Origin: Pseudomonas sp. ADAK18
GTDB taxonomy: Bacteria; Pseudomonadota; Gammaproteobacteria; Pseudomonadales; Pseudomonadaceae
Assembly (NCBI RefSeq): GCF_012935695.1
Contig: NZ_CP052859.1
Span: 3,885,001 to 3,949,000, forward strand
Length of the DNA stretch: 64,000 bases
Reading direction: 5' to 3'
Shown: one piece after another, positions 10,394-20,571 of the stretch
Layout of the letters: each line of letters begins with the position of its first letter
How positions within the stretch are numbered: position 1 is the first letter of the stretch
Position numbers and translations under genes: made by a program
Notes under the pieces: generated by a model
Database searches by the model: none
What the model was told of the DNA's origin: nothing
The model's input: the letters and a program-made list of their open reading frames with translations, nothing else

Positions 10394-11404
10394 TTAAGGC
10401 AAAAGACGGGCGGGCAGTAAACGCATCAACTGCGTGTCGAACCAGGCGATGAACGCCGGTGACGGTGCCGCATCCACCGCAAGGTACCACCAGTCGGGCT
10501 GGGCAAAGGCGCGGCACTTCACCGCGTCCTTTTCAGTCATGACCAGAGGCCATTGTGGTGTGAAGTTCAGGACCTCGGCGCTGTAGGGCGCGTGGTCGGC
10601 AAAAGCATGGGGTAGCGCCAGCCAGTGTAGCGTTTCAAGCGTATTGAAGAAACGTTGCGGGTTGCCGATACCAGCCACGGCGTGAATGTGCTGCCCCACC
10701 GGGAAATGGTCGACGGGCTTGCGCTCACCGCTTTTCAGGTTGACCAAGGCGCTGGGCAACAGACGAAAGGCAAAGCCATCGTCACGGTCCGAGCCTGCGC
10801 CGTTATAAAGAAGCGCGTCGACACTTTGCAAACGCTCGATCGGCTCTCGCAACGGGCCGGCAGGCAGGCAACGGCCATTGCCCAAGCCTCGGGCGGCGTC
10901 AATCAACACCAGTTCCAGGTCACGGGCCAGACGGTAATGTTGCAGGCCGTCGTCGGACAGGATCAGATCCAGTGTCTCGCTCGCCAGCAACGCCTGCACC
11001 GCACGGCTGCGGTCGGGGTCGATCATCAGCGGTACGCCGCTGCGCTGGACGATCAGCAAGGGTTCATCCCCCGCCACCTCGGCGCTGTGGCTGGCTTCTA
11101 CGCGCCAGGGCAACTGCGGCGGCTTGGCGCCATAACCACGGCTGACCACACCCACGCGCAAACCGGCGCGTTGGCAGTGCTCAATCAGCCAGAGAATCAA
11201 TGGCGTCTTGCCGGTGCCGCCGACGGTGATATTACCGACCACGATCAACGGCACCGGCGACTGGTAGATCTCACCCTCGCCCACCAGGAAGCGCTCGCGC
11301 TTGCGCCGCACCACCCGGCGATAGAGCCATTCCAATGGCCGCAAGAGCTTGAGGGCCGGATGGCCGGCGTACCAGGCATTGAGCAAACGATCGGACATGG
11401 CCAT
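10394..11404 (-). CDS. lpxK: Tetraacyldisaccharide 4'-kinase
   Basis: Phosphorylates the 4' position of the lipid A disaccharide precursor to make lipid IVA at the cytoplasmic face of the inner membrane. The 336-residue protein has a P-loop in [15 protein letters not shown] (about 55-69) and [11 protein letters not shown] near residue 145, both characteristic of LpxK. The ATG at 11404 shares one base with the exbD TGA; an alternative ATG lies two codons in. Neighbours supply ExbBD upstream and kdsB downstream. Confidence 0.96.
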   Translation of the reverse strand: MAMSDRLLNAWYAGHPALKLLRPLEWLYRRVVRRKRERFLVGEGEIYQSPVPLIVVGNITVGGTGKTPLILWLIEHCQRAGLRVGVVSRGYGAKPPQLPWRVEASHSAEVAGDEPLLIVQRSGVPLMIDPDRSRAVQALLASETLDLILSDDGLQHYRLARDLELVLIDAARGLGNGRCLPAGPLREPIERLQSVDALLYNGAGSDRDDGFAFRLLPSALVNLKSGERKPVDHFPVGQHIHAVAGIGNPQRFFNTLETLHWLALPHAFADHAPYSAEVLNFTPQWPLVMTEKDAVKCRAFAQPDWWYLAVDAAPSPAFIAWFDTQLMRLLPARLLP

Positions 11405-11832
11405 CAGGGTTGCTTCGCCGCCTCGACAGTGGTCATGCGCAAATGGCTGAAACCGAGCTTGCCTGCGGCATCCATAGCGGTGATCACAGCCTGGTGCTGG
11501 GTCTTACCGTCAGCACTGATGGACAGTGGCTGGCTGGTATCGCCGCCGGACTCCTTCTGCAGCGCGTCCATCAAGCCGGCCAGATCGTTTTTCTCCAGCA
11601 ACTGGTTATTCACCGAGAAGATGCCGTCGGCGCTGATGGCGATGTCCAATTGCTTGGCTTGCGAGTCTTCCGCCGGCGAGCCACTGACCGCTTCCGGCAG
11701 GTCAACCCGCAGCTGGGTTTCCCGAGTAAACGTGGTGGTGACGACAAAAAACAGCAGCAGGATAAACACTACGTCGATCAACGACGCCAGGTTGATATCG
11801 ACGTTTTCCCGTTGCTTGCGGCGAAATTTCAC
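11404..11832 (-). CDS. exbD: Biopolymer transport protein ExbD/TolR family
   Basis: A 142-residue protein with one N-terminal membrane segment, [20 protein letters not shown] (about 14-33), holding the conserved proton-conducting Asp, and a periplasmic C-terminal domain. With ExbB it forms a proton-driven motor that energises TonB-type outer-membrane events. No tonB gene is adjacent; the linkage to lpxK and comEC is the usual gamma-proteobacterial second exbBD location. The start ATG overlaps the exbB stop by 4 bases. Confidence 0.93.
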   Translation of the reverse strand: MKFRRKQRENVDINLASLIDVVFILLLFFVVTTTFTRETQLRVDLPEAVSGSPAEDSQAKQLDIAISADGIFSVNNQLLEKNDLAGLMDALQKESGGDTSQPLSISADGKTQHQAVITAMDAAGKLGFSHLRMTTVEAAKQP

Positions 11833-12464
11833 GCTTTGCCCTCAACCAGGTCTACATCACGGTCACCCTGCACCACTTCCACCAGCTTGATGGCTTCCTG
11901 CTCCATGCCCACCACCAGCTCATCGATCCGGCGTTGCAGGAAGCGGTGGAAGAACACCGAAGGAATACCCACCATCAGGCCCGCCGCCGTGGTGATCAAG
12001 GCCTTGGAAATCCCCCCCGCTAATACGGCTGCGTTGGTGGTCATGCCCGAGCCCATGAAGGACGAGAAGATATCGATCATACCCAGCACCGTACCCAGCA
12101 GCCCGAGCAGCGGCGCCATGGCCGCGATGGTGCCCAGTGCATTGATATAGCGCTCCAGCTCATGAATGACCCGAGCGGCGGCCTCCTCGATGCATTCCTT
12201 CATGATCTCGCGACCGTGCCTGGAGTTGGCCAGCCCTGCGGCGAGAATTTCCCCCAGGGGCGAATTGGCCCGCAGTACCTTGAGTTTGGCGTTGTCCAGT
12301 TTCTTGTCTCTGATCCAGCCCCAGACCTGCCCCAGCAGATGCTCCGGAGTCACACGACTGGCCCGCAGGGTCCACAGGCGTTCAGCGATGATGCCGAGAG
12401 CGGCAATGGAACTCAAAATGATCGGCAACATCATCCAGCCACCGGATTTGACCAATTCCCACAC
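11829..12464 (-). CDS. exbB: MotA/TolQ/ExbB proton channel family protein
   Basis: A 211-residue membrane protein with three hydrophobic segments (about 10-30, 100-125 and 140-165) and the family signature around AMAPLLGLLGTVLGMI. It is the channel partner of ExbD. The GTG at 12464 was chosen: it gives VWELVKSGGWMMLP, the usual family N-terminus, and follows GAGGGGG at a suitable distance. A second GTG at 12494 would add ten residues. First gene of the operon running to murB. Confidence 0.9.
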   Translation of the reverse strand: MWELVKSGGWMMLPIILSSIAALGIIAERLWTLRASRVTPEHLLGQVWGWIRDKKLDNAKLKVLRANSPLGEILAAGLANSRHGREIMKECIEEAAARVIHELERYINALGTIAAMAPLLGLLGTVLGMIDIFSSFMGSGMTTNAAVLAGGISKALITTAAGLMVGIPSVFFHRFLQRRIDELVVGMEQEAIKLVEVVQGDRDVDLVEGKA

Positions 12465-12539
12465 AGTGAATGCCCCCTCGAAAAAGTGCGCCACTTTAGC
12501 ATAGAGGCTCCCCAGGAAGGGCTAGCCCGCCCAGGTGCA

Positions 12540-14801
12540 TCATGTCGCAGGCACCCGGTCTTTGGTAACGCCGGATTGCGGTGGGGGTTCGCGCCAGAAG
12601 CGACGTTGACTGCGAGCGGCGACCGGTGGCTGGAAGGTTCCTAGTTGCAAGCGTAGAGCGCCCTGTTCGGCGCTGTCATAAATCGCGCTGCCCAGCGCCT
12701 GATAACGCGCCATGACCTGCGGATGAGGATGGCCGAAGGCGTTGCCACGCCCCCGTGAAATCAGCACCGCCGTGGGCGCGAGCCGCTGGAGAAACCGCCA
12801 TGAGGAAGAACTTTGGCTACCATGGTGAGGGGCTTGCAGCCAATCGGTGCGCACCGCCAGCGAGGTGGTCAGCAGCGCCCGTTCGGCATCACGGTCGATA
12901 TCGCCAGTCAGCATCAACCGCTCGCCTCTGGCCTGCACCAGCAGCACACAGGACTTTTGATTGCCGTTGGTCGCGTCCGGCCATTGCCACAGCTCGAATT
13001 TTACGCCGTCCCACTCCCACTGTTCCCCGCTGATACAGGGTTGAACGCCCAGGAAGGCCGGCAGCCCATCGGTTTCCCCGCCCACCACCCGCTTGATCGG
13101 CAGACCTTGGGCAATAGCCGCCGCGCCACCGGCATGATCGGCGTCGGCATGACTCAGCAGCATCACGTCCAGTGCCGTGACACCGAACTTGCGTAATGCC
13201 GGCAGGACGACCCGCGCGCCGAGGTCAAATTCGCCAAACCGGGGCCCGGCGTCGTACAGCAACGTGTGGTTGCGGGTACGGAGCATGATCGCCAGCCCCT
13301 GCCCGACGTCCAGTTGCACGACATCAACCTGACCATGGGGCACCGATTCACGCGGGGGGAACACCGCCAACAGCAACATCGGCCAACCCAACAGGCGAAA
13401 CGGCACGCCCTTGGGCAGCAACAGCAACACCGCGCCCAACAGGCTCACCAGCCAATAGCCGATGGGCACCTCGGCGGGCGTCCAGGCCGGCAAGCGTTGC
13501 GCCAACAGGTCCAGGCCCCTGAACAACCAATCGAGCGCACCACCCGCCAGCCACAACAAACCCTCTCCTATAAAGGGTAACGGTAATGACAAAGTCCCCA
13601 GCAGCGCCAACGGCAACACCACCAGGCTGATCCACGGCACGGCAAACAGATTGGCCAAGGGCCCGCTGAGGCTAATGGGCAAGCCCAGTATCAGCAGCAC
13701 CGGGAACAGGCCGATGGCAATCAACCATTGGGCGCGGGTCCAGGTTTGCCAGGGATTCCAGGGACCCAATCGGCCGCTGAAAGCCAGGATCAGCACAGCG
13801 ACGGCAGCAAACGATAGCCAGAACCCCGGCTGCAGGCTGGCCAGCGGCTCCAGGATCAGCACGCCATTGAGTGCCAGCAACAATGGCCACCAGATCCCCA
13901 AATGACGAAACCGCAGGCGCCACAGCAATACCAGCCCCACCATGACACAGGCCCGTTGCACCGGTACCTGGAACCCTGCCAGCAAGCCGTACCCCAGCGC
14001 GGCGGCAAACGCCAGGCCACACGCCCAGGGCAACCACGCCAACCGCATAGGCCAACAGCCATAACGGGCAAGGCCGGCCACCAATCCGTAGATCAACCCC
14101 GCCAACAACCCGATATGCTGGCCGGAAATCACCAGCAGGTGAACGGTGCCCGTGTCCTGTAATGTCCGCCAATCCTGCGACGCCAAGCCCGAACCATCTC
14201 CCAGTACCAGCGCCACCAGACCTGCCTCGCGGCCTTGCGCATCCACCGTCAACAGACGCTGGCGGATCGAATCGCGTAAGGCATGCCGGGCAGGAGCCAG
14301 ACGCTGGCCGTCTTTGACCGAACCGGTGGCACCAATACGCTGGGCCAACAGCCAGGCCTCATAGTCAAAGCCATGGCCATTGAGCAACCCGGAAGGACGC
14401 TTGAGTGTGACAGCCAGGCGCCAGCGCTCCCCGCTATGAACCGGTGGGCCGCCATGCCAGGTCACGCGGATACGTTTGGGCAGCAAATCCTTGCGTGACC
14501 GACTGTCGGCCAGTTCAAAGCGCACCACCCCGTCGGTCTGTTGCGGCAGCCCGGTGATCCGGCCCTCCAGCCAGCGGGTCTGCCCGTCCAACGAAGGCAC
14601 CAGCCGGTCATTCAGGGCCCACTGCGCGCTAAGGCAAGCCCAGCTCAAACCCAGCAGGAAAAACGCCAATGGATAGGTGCGAAACGGTAACAGCATCAAT
14701 GCCAACATCGGCATGGCCAGCAGCCAGCCCGTCGACGGCAGTGCAGGCAAAAATCGCAGGACAAGCAGCCCCACGGCGAGTGCGAACATCCCTGTTCTCA
14801 T
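12540..14801 (-). CDS. comEC: ComEC/Rec2 family DNA internalisation protein
   Basis: Inner-membrane channel that admits single-stranded DNA during natural transformation. The 753-residue protein has an N-terminal hydrophobic DUF4131-type region, a central Competence domain (about 210-480; HLLVISGQHIGLLAGLIYG and many membrane helices) and a C-terminal metallo-beta-lactamase-like domain with LLSHADADHAGG (about 545-560) and LQAPHHGS. The ATG at 14801 follows AAGGAATG. Natural competence is rarely shown in Pseudomonas, so function in uptake is inferred from the family only. Confidence 0.93.
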   Translation of the reverse strand: MRTGMFALAVGLLVLRFLPALPSTGWLLAMPMLALMLLPFRTYPLAFFLLGLSWACLSAQWALNDRLVPSLDGQTRWLEGRITGLPQQTDGVVRFELADSRSRKDLLPKRIRVTWHGGPPVHSGERWRLAVTLKRPSGLLNGHGFDYEAWLLAQRIGATGSVKDGQRLAPARHALRDSIRQRLLTVDAQGREAGLVALVLGDGSGLASQDWRTLQDTGTVHLLVISGQHIGLLAGLIYGLVAGLARYGCWPMRLAWLPWACGLAFAAALGYGLLAGFQVPVQRACVMVGLVLLWRLRFRHLGIWWPLLLALNGVLILEPLASLQPGFWLSFAAVAVLILAFSGRLGPWNPWQTWTRAQWLIAIGLFPVLLILGLPISLSGPLANLFAVPWISLVVLPLALLGTLSLPLPFIGEGLLWLAGGALDWLFRGLDLLAQRLPAWTPAEVPIGYWLVSLLGAVLLLLPKGVPFRLLGWPMLLLAVFPPRESVPHGQVDVVQLDVGQGLAIMLRTRNHTLLYDAGPRFGEFDLGARVVLPALRKFGVTALDVMLLSHADADHAGGAAAIAQGLPIKRVVGGETDGLPAFLGVQPCISGEQWEWDGVKFELWQWPDATNGNQKSCVLLVQARGERLMLTGDIDRDAERALLTTSLAVRTDWLQAPHHGSQSSSSWRFLQRLAPTAVLISRGRGNAFGHPHPQVMARYQALGSAIYDSAEQGALRLQLGTFQPPVAARSQRRFWREPPPQSGVTKDRVPAT

Positions 14802-14936
14802 GGATCATTCCTTGAAAGTGACCCATCGAGTGTTAGCTGCTCCCACGGCGCAGACTATGATCTTTTGTCACAAAGTCTGAATTTCCTGTTCGTAAAATGC
14901 GGTCATACTTGCCCCTCGAACTGACCTGGATCCCTT

Positions 14937-15452
14937 ATGCCACGGCGCTTATTCAAACGGTACATGCCCGATCCGACCAGTATCAGGGAACACAAATCCT
15001 TACGCTTTCTCGGTAAGTTGCTGCATGACCCGAACCTCTGGCACCTCAATCGGCATTCGGTTGCCCGCGCCATGGCGGTCGGTTTGTTCGCGGCGTTTAT
15101 TCCCATGCCATTGCAAATGCTGTTGGCCGCCGTCCTGGCCATCGCGGTACGCGGCAATATGCCCATTGCGGTGAGCCTGGTGTGGCTGACCAACCCGATC
15201 ACCATGCCGCCCATATTCTTCTGCACCTACATGACCGGGGCGTGGTTGATGAACCTCCCACCCCGTAGCCTTCCCGACGAACTGACCTGGGAGTGGATCA
15301 GCGGGCAGTTGTCGACACTCTGGCAACCCTTCCTGTTGGGCTCGGTGGTGATGGGGTTGGTGCTGGGCGCCCTGGGCTACTGCTTGACCATGCTGTATTG
15401 GCGCTGGTGGGTCGCGCGGCAGTGGAAGAAGCGCAAACTGCGTAGGCCCTGA
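14937..15452 (+). CDS. DUF2062 domain-containing membrane protein
   Basis: A 171-residue protein matching the DUF2062 pattern: FKRYMPDPTSI, then a basic amphipathic region, ARAMAVGLFAAFIPMPLQML, and VSLVWLTNPITMPPIF, with two or three membrane segments and a basic C-terminus (RQWKKRKLRRP). The function of the family is unknown. It is divergent from comEC across about 135 bases; the same neighbours occur in P. aeruginosa. Confidence 0.88.
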   Translation: MPRRLFKRYMPDPTSIREHKSLRFLGKLLHDPNLWHLNRHSVARAMAVGLFAAFIPMPLQMLLAAVLAIAVRGNMPIAVSLVWLTNPITMPPIFFCTYMTGAWLMNLPPRSLPDELTWEWISGQLSTLWQPFLLGSVVMGLVLGALGYCLTMLYWRWWVARQWKKRKLRRP

Positions 15453-15454
15453 CG

Positions 15455-16825
15455 CTATCGGGCCGACAAGCGCATATGCACCCGCAAGCCTTGCCCGGCG
15501 TTTTCCGCCCATAGGCGACCGCCCTGGCGCTGCACCGCGTTGCGAGCAATGCTCAAGCCCAGGCCGAAGCCGCCGTCTCCAGGGCGGGAACCGTCCAACC
15601 GGGTAAACGGTTCGAAGATCCGCTCCAATTCTTCTTCATCGACGCCCCCACCCTGATCTTGCAGCCACAAGTGCCACTCGCCACCTTCGCAACGCCCATC
15701 CAGACGCACAACGCCTGCCTCCGGCGAGTGCCGAATAGCATTGCGCAGGATATTTTCCAGAGCCTGAGCCAGGGAATTCAGGTGGCCGCGCACCCAGCAA
15801 TCGGCTTCCAATCCGCACTGCAAGCGTGAAACAGGCCAGCCGCTTTCAAAGCAGGCGTTTTCCCTGAGCATGTCCCACAAGGCCTGGACCTGGATGTCTT
15901 CCTGAGGCAGCGGCGCACGTTCAGTGTCCAGCCAAGCCAGTTGCAGGGTGTCCTCCACCAGGCGTTGCATGCCGTCGATTTCCCGCCCCAGACGTTCACG
16001 CAACTGTGGCAGATCCTGCTCGCTGTCACAGGCCACCCGCAGGCGACTCAACGGCGTGCGCAGTTCATGGGACAGGTCGCGCAACAACTGTTGCTGCAGG
16101 GCCACAGTACTTTGCAGCCGCTCGGACATGTGATTGAAAGCGCGACCCAGTTCACCCAGTTCATCCTGACGGCTGGTGGCGTCATGGGAAAGACGGGTGG
16201 CCAGTTGATCAGCACGCCAGGCGTTGGCCTGCTCGCGCAGGTGATTGAGGGGCATGATCAGCAGTCGATAGAGCCCCACACACAGCAACAAGGTGAACAA
16301 ACCGGGGATCACCCCATTGGTGACCACGCGCCAGAACACCTGATAGCGCCCAGGCATGAAACGTTGCGGCAATTCGATGACCAGCGCACCGACGCCGGGG
16401 TCAACGGGAAACGGGATTTTCAGCCACGGCAGCCCCTTGGCGTGGCGGCTCACGGGCCAGTCCAGGCCCCGCAGAAAGGTCAGGCGCTGGCTTTCCTTGT
16501 CAGTCAGCGGGTAGCTGCTCAGGGATTGCAGGTCGTTGCCGATCACCCCCAACCAAGTGGACTCACGCTTGCCCATTGTTTGCATCCAGGCATCCACGCC
16601 AGCACTGCCCCCGGTGTTCCAGGCCAGTTCCGCACCGGCCGCATACCCACTCAAGGTGGCACGGGCGTCATCGGACAAAAAAGCGCCCTGCTGCTCCATG
16701 TATCGGCCCCACGACCAACTGAGCCAGATCATCAGCAGACAAAAGGCAATCAACAGGCAGGCCAGCTTCCAGAATAACGAGTGCTTGCCCGGCAGCCGCT
16801 TGAGTGAACATTCAAGCCCCTTCAT
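15455..16825 (-). CDS. HAMP-domain sensor histidine kinase
   Basis: A 456-residue two-component sensor. Two membrane segments (about 18-38 and 160-182) flank a periplasmic domain of about 120 residues. A HAMP region follows, then the H box DLSHELRTPLSRLR near residue 255 and the ATPase motifs NILRNAIRHSP, DQGGGVDEEEL and FGLGLSIARNAV. The start ATG at 16825 lies inside the end of the response regulator (14-base overlap). By position beside gacS it may correspond to PirS of P. aeruginosa, but no siderophore receptor gene is adjacent here, so the signal is unknown. Confidence 0.9.
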   Translation of the reverse strand: MKGLECSLKRLPGKHSLFWKLACLLIAFCLLMIWLSWSWGRYMEQQGAFLSDDARATLSGYAAGAELAWNTGGSAGVDAWMQTMGKRESTWLGVIGNDLQSLSSYPLTDKESQRLTFLRGLDWPVSRHAKGLPWLKIPFPVDPGVGALVIELPQRFMPGRYQVFWRVVTNGVIPGLFTLLLCVGLYRLLIMPLNHLREQANAWRADQLATRLSHDATSRQDELGELGRAFNHMSERLQSTVALQQQLLRDLSHELRTPLSRLRVACDSEQDLPQLRERLGREIDGMQRLVEDTLQLAWLDTERAPLPQEDIQVQALWDMLRENACFESGWPVSRLQCGLEADCWVRGHLNSLAQALENILRNAIRHSPEAGVVRLDGRCEGGEWHLWLQDQGGGVDEEELERIFEPFTRLDGSRPGDGGFGLGLSIARNAVQRQGGRLWAENAGQGLRVHMRLSAR

Positions 16826-17540
16826 CGAGACCACTCAACACGTAGCCCTTGCCCCACACGGTGCGTACTTCACGGCCGGTATAACCGATGGTCTTGAGCT
16901 TGCGGCGGATCTGACTGACGTGCATGTCCAGGCTACGATCATGGGGCGCGTAGCCGCGCTGCAACACATGCTGATAAAGGAACGCCTTGCTGAGCACCTC
17001 TTCACCATTGCGGTGCAAGGTCTCCAACAGGCGGTATTCACTGCGGGTCAAACCGGCCCATTGTTCCTGGTGAAAGACGTCACACCGCTCATCGTCAAAG
17101 CGCAGGCTGCGGGCATCGTTACGTACTGCGGCAAGGGCCGGTAGCGGTCGCCGATCCAGGGCCACCCGCCGCAGAATCGCCTCAATGCGCACCCGCAGCT
17201 CGATCATGCTGAACGGCTTGGGCAGATAATCATCCGCCCCCAGGCGAAAGCCGCTGATACGGTCGGCTTCCGCGCCCAGGGCCGACATCAGGATCACCGG
17301 GATCGAATGGCTCTGGCGCAAATGGGTAAGGATCGACAGACCGTCCATACCCGGCAACAGAATATCCATCAACACCACGTCGAACGCTTGCTCGCGGGCC
17401 ATTTTCAGACCTGCCTGGCCGTTCTGGCACCAGGTCACCTGAAAACCACAACGCCCCAGTTGTTCATGGACATAAGCGCCCAGTACGGGATCATCTTCAA
17501 TGGTCAGGATGCTGGGAAGGCCAATTGCTGCGGGATTCAT
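16812..17540 (-). CDS. OmpR-family response regulator
   Basis: A 242-residue regulator with a receiver domain (IEDD acid pair near the N-terminus, VVLMDILLPGMDGLS phosphoacceptor segment, KPFS) and a C-terminal winged-helix domain (LTRSEYRLLETL, SLDMHVSQIRRKL). It pairs with the overlapping histidine kinase. The ATG at 17540 is preferred over an in-frame TTG at 17552. It is divergent from gacS across about 200 bases. Position suggests a PirR relative, which is an inference. Confidence 0.9.
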   Translation of the reverse strand: MNPAAIGLPSILTIEDDPVLGAYVHEQLGRCGFQVTWCQNGQAGLKMAREQAFDVVLMDILLPGMDGLSILTHLRQSHSIPVILMSALGAEADRISGFRLGADDYLPKPFSMIELRVRIEAILRRVALDRRPLPALAAVRNDARSLRFDDERCDVFHQEQWAGLTRSEYRLLETLHRNGEEVLSKAFLYQHVLQRGYAPHDRSLDMHVSQIRRKLKTIGYTGREVRTVWGKGYVLSGLDEGA

Positions 17541-17744
17541 TAGCGTCTGCAAGTCATTCTCAATGACTGATTATTCAAGATTGCCTGGTCCTAGGCAACC
17601 GCCACCGGGCGTTCAATGGCCCGATGTTTGCCTCACGTCATTAATTTGCAAGATTCCACACCGCGCAAATGGCTACACTGCGCAGGTGGCGCGGGCCGGA
17701 TGCCTGCGCAGAATTCGACAACAGCGTGGTAGCAGGAGAGTGGC

Positions 17745-20498
17745 GTGCTTAGAAGAATGGGGATAAAAGGCCGCGTACTGTTGCTGACCTTATTGCCTAC
17801 CAGCCTGATGGCATTGCTACTGGGCGGCTATTTCACCTGGATGCAGCTGTCGGAGTTGCAAACGCAGTTGCTCAATCGCGGCGAAATGATTGCCGAACAA
17901 CTGGCACCCCTGGTGGCCCCAGCCCTAGGCACCAAGAACACCGACCTGCTGGAACGCATTGCTACCCAATCCCTGGAACAAGCGGACGTACGCGCCGTGT
18001 CCTTCCTTGGGCCGGACCGCACGCCCTTGGCCCATGCCGGCCCGACCATGCTCAATCAGCCGCCCATTGGCAACAGCTCTCACCTGTTGCAGCGCACCGG
18101 CAATGATGCAACCCGCTATCTGCTGCCGGTCTTTGGTCGCCATCGCAACCTGGCCGGCGAACTGATTCCCGATGAGGCCGACCGCCTGCTGGGCTGGGTC
18201 GAGTTGGAGCTTTCCCACAACGGTATGTTGCTGCGCGGCTATCGCAGCCTGTTTGCCAGCCTGCTGTTGATCGCCATCGGCCTGATCTGCACCGCCGCAC
18301 TGGCCCTGCGCATCAGCCGCACGATCAACTCACCCATAGGCCAGATCAAACAAGCCGTCGCCCAACTCAAGGACGGCAACCTGGAAACCCGCCTGCCACC
18401 GCTGGGCAGCCAGGAACTGGATCAACTGGCCTCGGGCATCAACCGCATGGCCGAGACCCTGCAAAACGCCCAGGAAGAATTGCAACACAGCATCGACCAG
18501 GCCACTGAAGACGTGCGGCAAAACCTGGAAACCATCGAAATCCAGAACATCGAGCTGGACCTGGCCCGCAAGGAGGCCCTGGAGGCCAGCCGTATAAAAT
18601 CGGAATTCCTGGCCAACATGAGCCATGAAATCCGCACACCGCTGAACGGCATCCTGGGGTTCACCCACCTGTTGCAGAAAAGCGAGCTGTCGCCCCGTCA
18701 GTTGGACTATCTGGGGACCATCGAAAAATCCGCCGACAACCTGTTGGGGATCATCAACGAAATCCTCGATTTTTCGAAAATCGAAGCCGGCAAACTGGTG
18801 CTCGACAGCATCCCGTTCAACCTGCGGGACCTGTTGCAAGACACCTTGACCATCCTCGCCCCGGCCGCCCATGCCAAGCAGTTGGAACTGGTCAGCCTGG
18901 TCTACCGCGACACGCCGTTGGCCCTGGTGGGCGACCCCTTGCGGCTCAAGCAGATTCTGACCAATCTGGTCAGCAACGCGATCAAGTTCACCCGCGAAGG
19001 CACCATCGTCGCCCGCACCATGCTCGAAGACGAGCAAGAAGACAGCGTGCAACTGCGCATCAGTGTCCAGGACACCGGCATCGGCCTGTCCAATCAGGAT
19101 GTACGGGCGTTGTTCCAGGCGTTCAGCCAAGCCGATAATTCGCTGTCCCGACAACCAGGCGGCACCGGTTTGGGCCTGGTGATTTCCAAGCGCCTGATCG
19201 AACAGATGGGCGGCGAAATCGGCGTCGACAGTACACCAGGGGAAGGCTCGGAATTCTGGATCAGCCTCAACCTGCCAAAAACCCGCGACGATGCCGAAGA
19301 CCTGCCCTCCCCACCGCTGCTGGGTCGACGCGTGGCCGTGCTGGAAAACCACGAACTGGCGCGCCAGGCCCTGCAACATCAATTGGAAGACTGCGGCCTG
19401 GAAGTGACCCTGTTCAACACCCTGGAGAGTCTGACCAACGGCATCACCAGCGCCCATCAGACCGAACAGGAAATTGGCCTGGCAGTACTGGGCATCACCG
19501 CCAATGACATTCCGCCGGAACGCCTGAACCAGCATCTCTGGGACCTCGAACACTTGGGCTGCAAGGTCCTGGTGCTGTGCCCAACCACCGAACAGATGCT
19601 GTTCAACGAGTCGGTCCCCAACCCCAACAGCCAGTTGCAGGCCAAGCCGGCCTGCACCCGCAAACTGCGACGGGCCCTGGCCGACCTGATCAGCCCGCGA
19701 CCGATGCGCAGCGAACCGGGCGAGCCCCTGTCCAGCCGCGCGCCACGGGTGCTGTGTGTCGACGACAACCCGGCCAACCTGCTGCTGGTGCAAACGCTGC
19801 TGGAAGACATGGGCGCCAAGGTCCTCGCAGTGGAAAGCGGGTACGCCGCGATCGACGCGGTGAAAAAGGAAACCTTCGACCTGGTGCTGATGGACGTGCA
19901 AATGCCCGGCATGGACGGCCGCCAGAGCACCGAAGCGATTCGCCAGTGGGAAAGCGAGCGCCACGGCACACCGTTGCCGGTGGTCGCCCTCACCGCACAC
20001 GCCATGGCCAACGAAAAGCGGGCCCTGCTGCAAAGCGGCATGGATGACTACCTGACCAAACCCATCAGTGAACGGCAACTAGCCCAGGTGGTGTTGAAGT
20101 GGACAGGGTTGGCCTTGCGCAACCAAGGCCAGGAGCGCGGTACGGAAGCCGTTGTCCATGCGGCTCAACTGCCGGTCCTCGACCACGAGGAAGGTTTGCG
20201 CCTGGCGGCTGGCAAGGCCGACTTGGCCGCCGACATGCTCGCCATGTTGCTGGCCTCCCTGGAAGCCGACCGCGAAGCCATTCGCATCGCCCGGGAAGCC
20301 AGCGACCACAACGCCTTGATCGAACGGGTGCACCGCCTGCACGGTGCCACCCGTTACTGCGGCGTCCCGCAATTGCGCGCAGCCTGCCAACGGGCCGAAA
20401 CCCTGCTCAAGCAGGATGACGCCAGGGCCATGGCCGCCCTGGATGAGTTGGACCTGGCGATCACACGACTGGCCAGTGAGGCGCGGGTCAGCGCCTGA
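17745..20498 (+). CDS. gacS: Hybrid sensor histidine kinase GacS
   Basis: Membrane sensor that phosphorylates GacA, switching on RsmX/Y/Z small RNAs and so relieving RsmA repression of secondary metabolism and biofilm genes. The 917-residue protein has two membrane segments (about 10-30 and 165-187), HAMP, the transmitter H box at His294 (NMSHEIRTPLNGI), ATPase motifs NLVSNAIKFT, DTGIGLS and GTGLGLVISKRL, a receiver with Asp717 (VLMDVQMPGMDG) and an HPt domain with His863 (RVHRLHGATRYCG). These positions equal those described for GacS. The start is a GTG at 17745 behind AGGAGAG. RsmA, the end of the same pathway, is also in this window. Confidence 0.96.
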   Translation: MLRRMGIKGRVLLLTLLPTSLMALLLGGYFTWMQLSELQTQLLNRGEMIAEQLAPLVAPALGTKNTDLLERIATQSLEQADVRAVSFLGPDRTPLAHAGPTMLNQPPIGNSSHLLQRTGNDATRYLLPVFGRHRNLAGELIPDEADRLLGWVELELSHNGMLLRGYRSLFASLLLIAIGLICTAALALRISRTINSPIGQIKQAVAQLKDGNLETRLPPLGSQELDQLASGINRMAETLQNAQEELQHSIDQATEDVRQNLETIEIQNIELDLARKEALEASRIKSEFLANMSHEIRTPLNGILGFTHLLQKSELSPRQLDYLGTIEKSADNLLGIINEILDFSKIEAGKLVLDSIPFNLRDLLQDTLTILAPAAHAKQLELVSLVYRDTPLALVGDPLRLKQILTNLVSNAIKFTREGTIVARTMLEDEQEDSVQLRISVQDTGIGLSNQDVRALFQAFSQADNSLSRQPGGTGLGLVISKRLIEQMGGEIGVDSTPGEGSEFWISLNLPKTRDDAEDLPSPPLLGRRVAVLENHELARQALQHQLEDCGLEVTLFNTLESLTNGITSAHQTEQEIGLAVLGITANDIPPERLNQHLWDLEHLGCKVLVLCPTTEQMLFNESVPNPNSQLQAKPACTRKLRRALADLISPRPMRSEPGEPLSSRAPRVLCVDDNPANLLLVQTLLEDMGAKVLAVESGYAAIDAVKKETFDLVLMDVQMPGMDGRQSTEAIRQWESERHGTPLPVVALTAHAMANEKRALLQSGMDDYLTKPISERQLAQVVLKWTGLALRNQGQERGTEAVVHAAQLPVLDHEEGLRLAAGKADLAADMLAMLLASLEADREAIRIAREASDHNALIERVHRLHGATRYCGVPQLRAACQRAETLLKQDDARAMAALDELDLAITRLASEARVSA

Positions 20499-20571
20499 CC
20501 GACACACACAGTAGCGGCCTGCTTGTCTACGGGGAGTCCGTTAGCTGGCCTCAGTCCAAAGGAACGACTTG

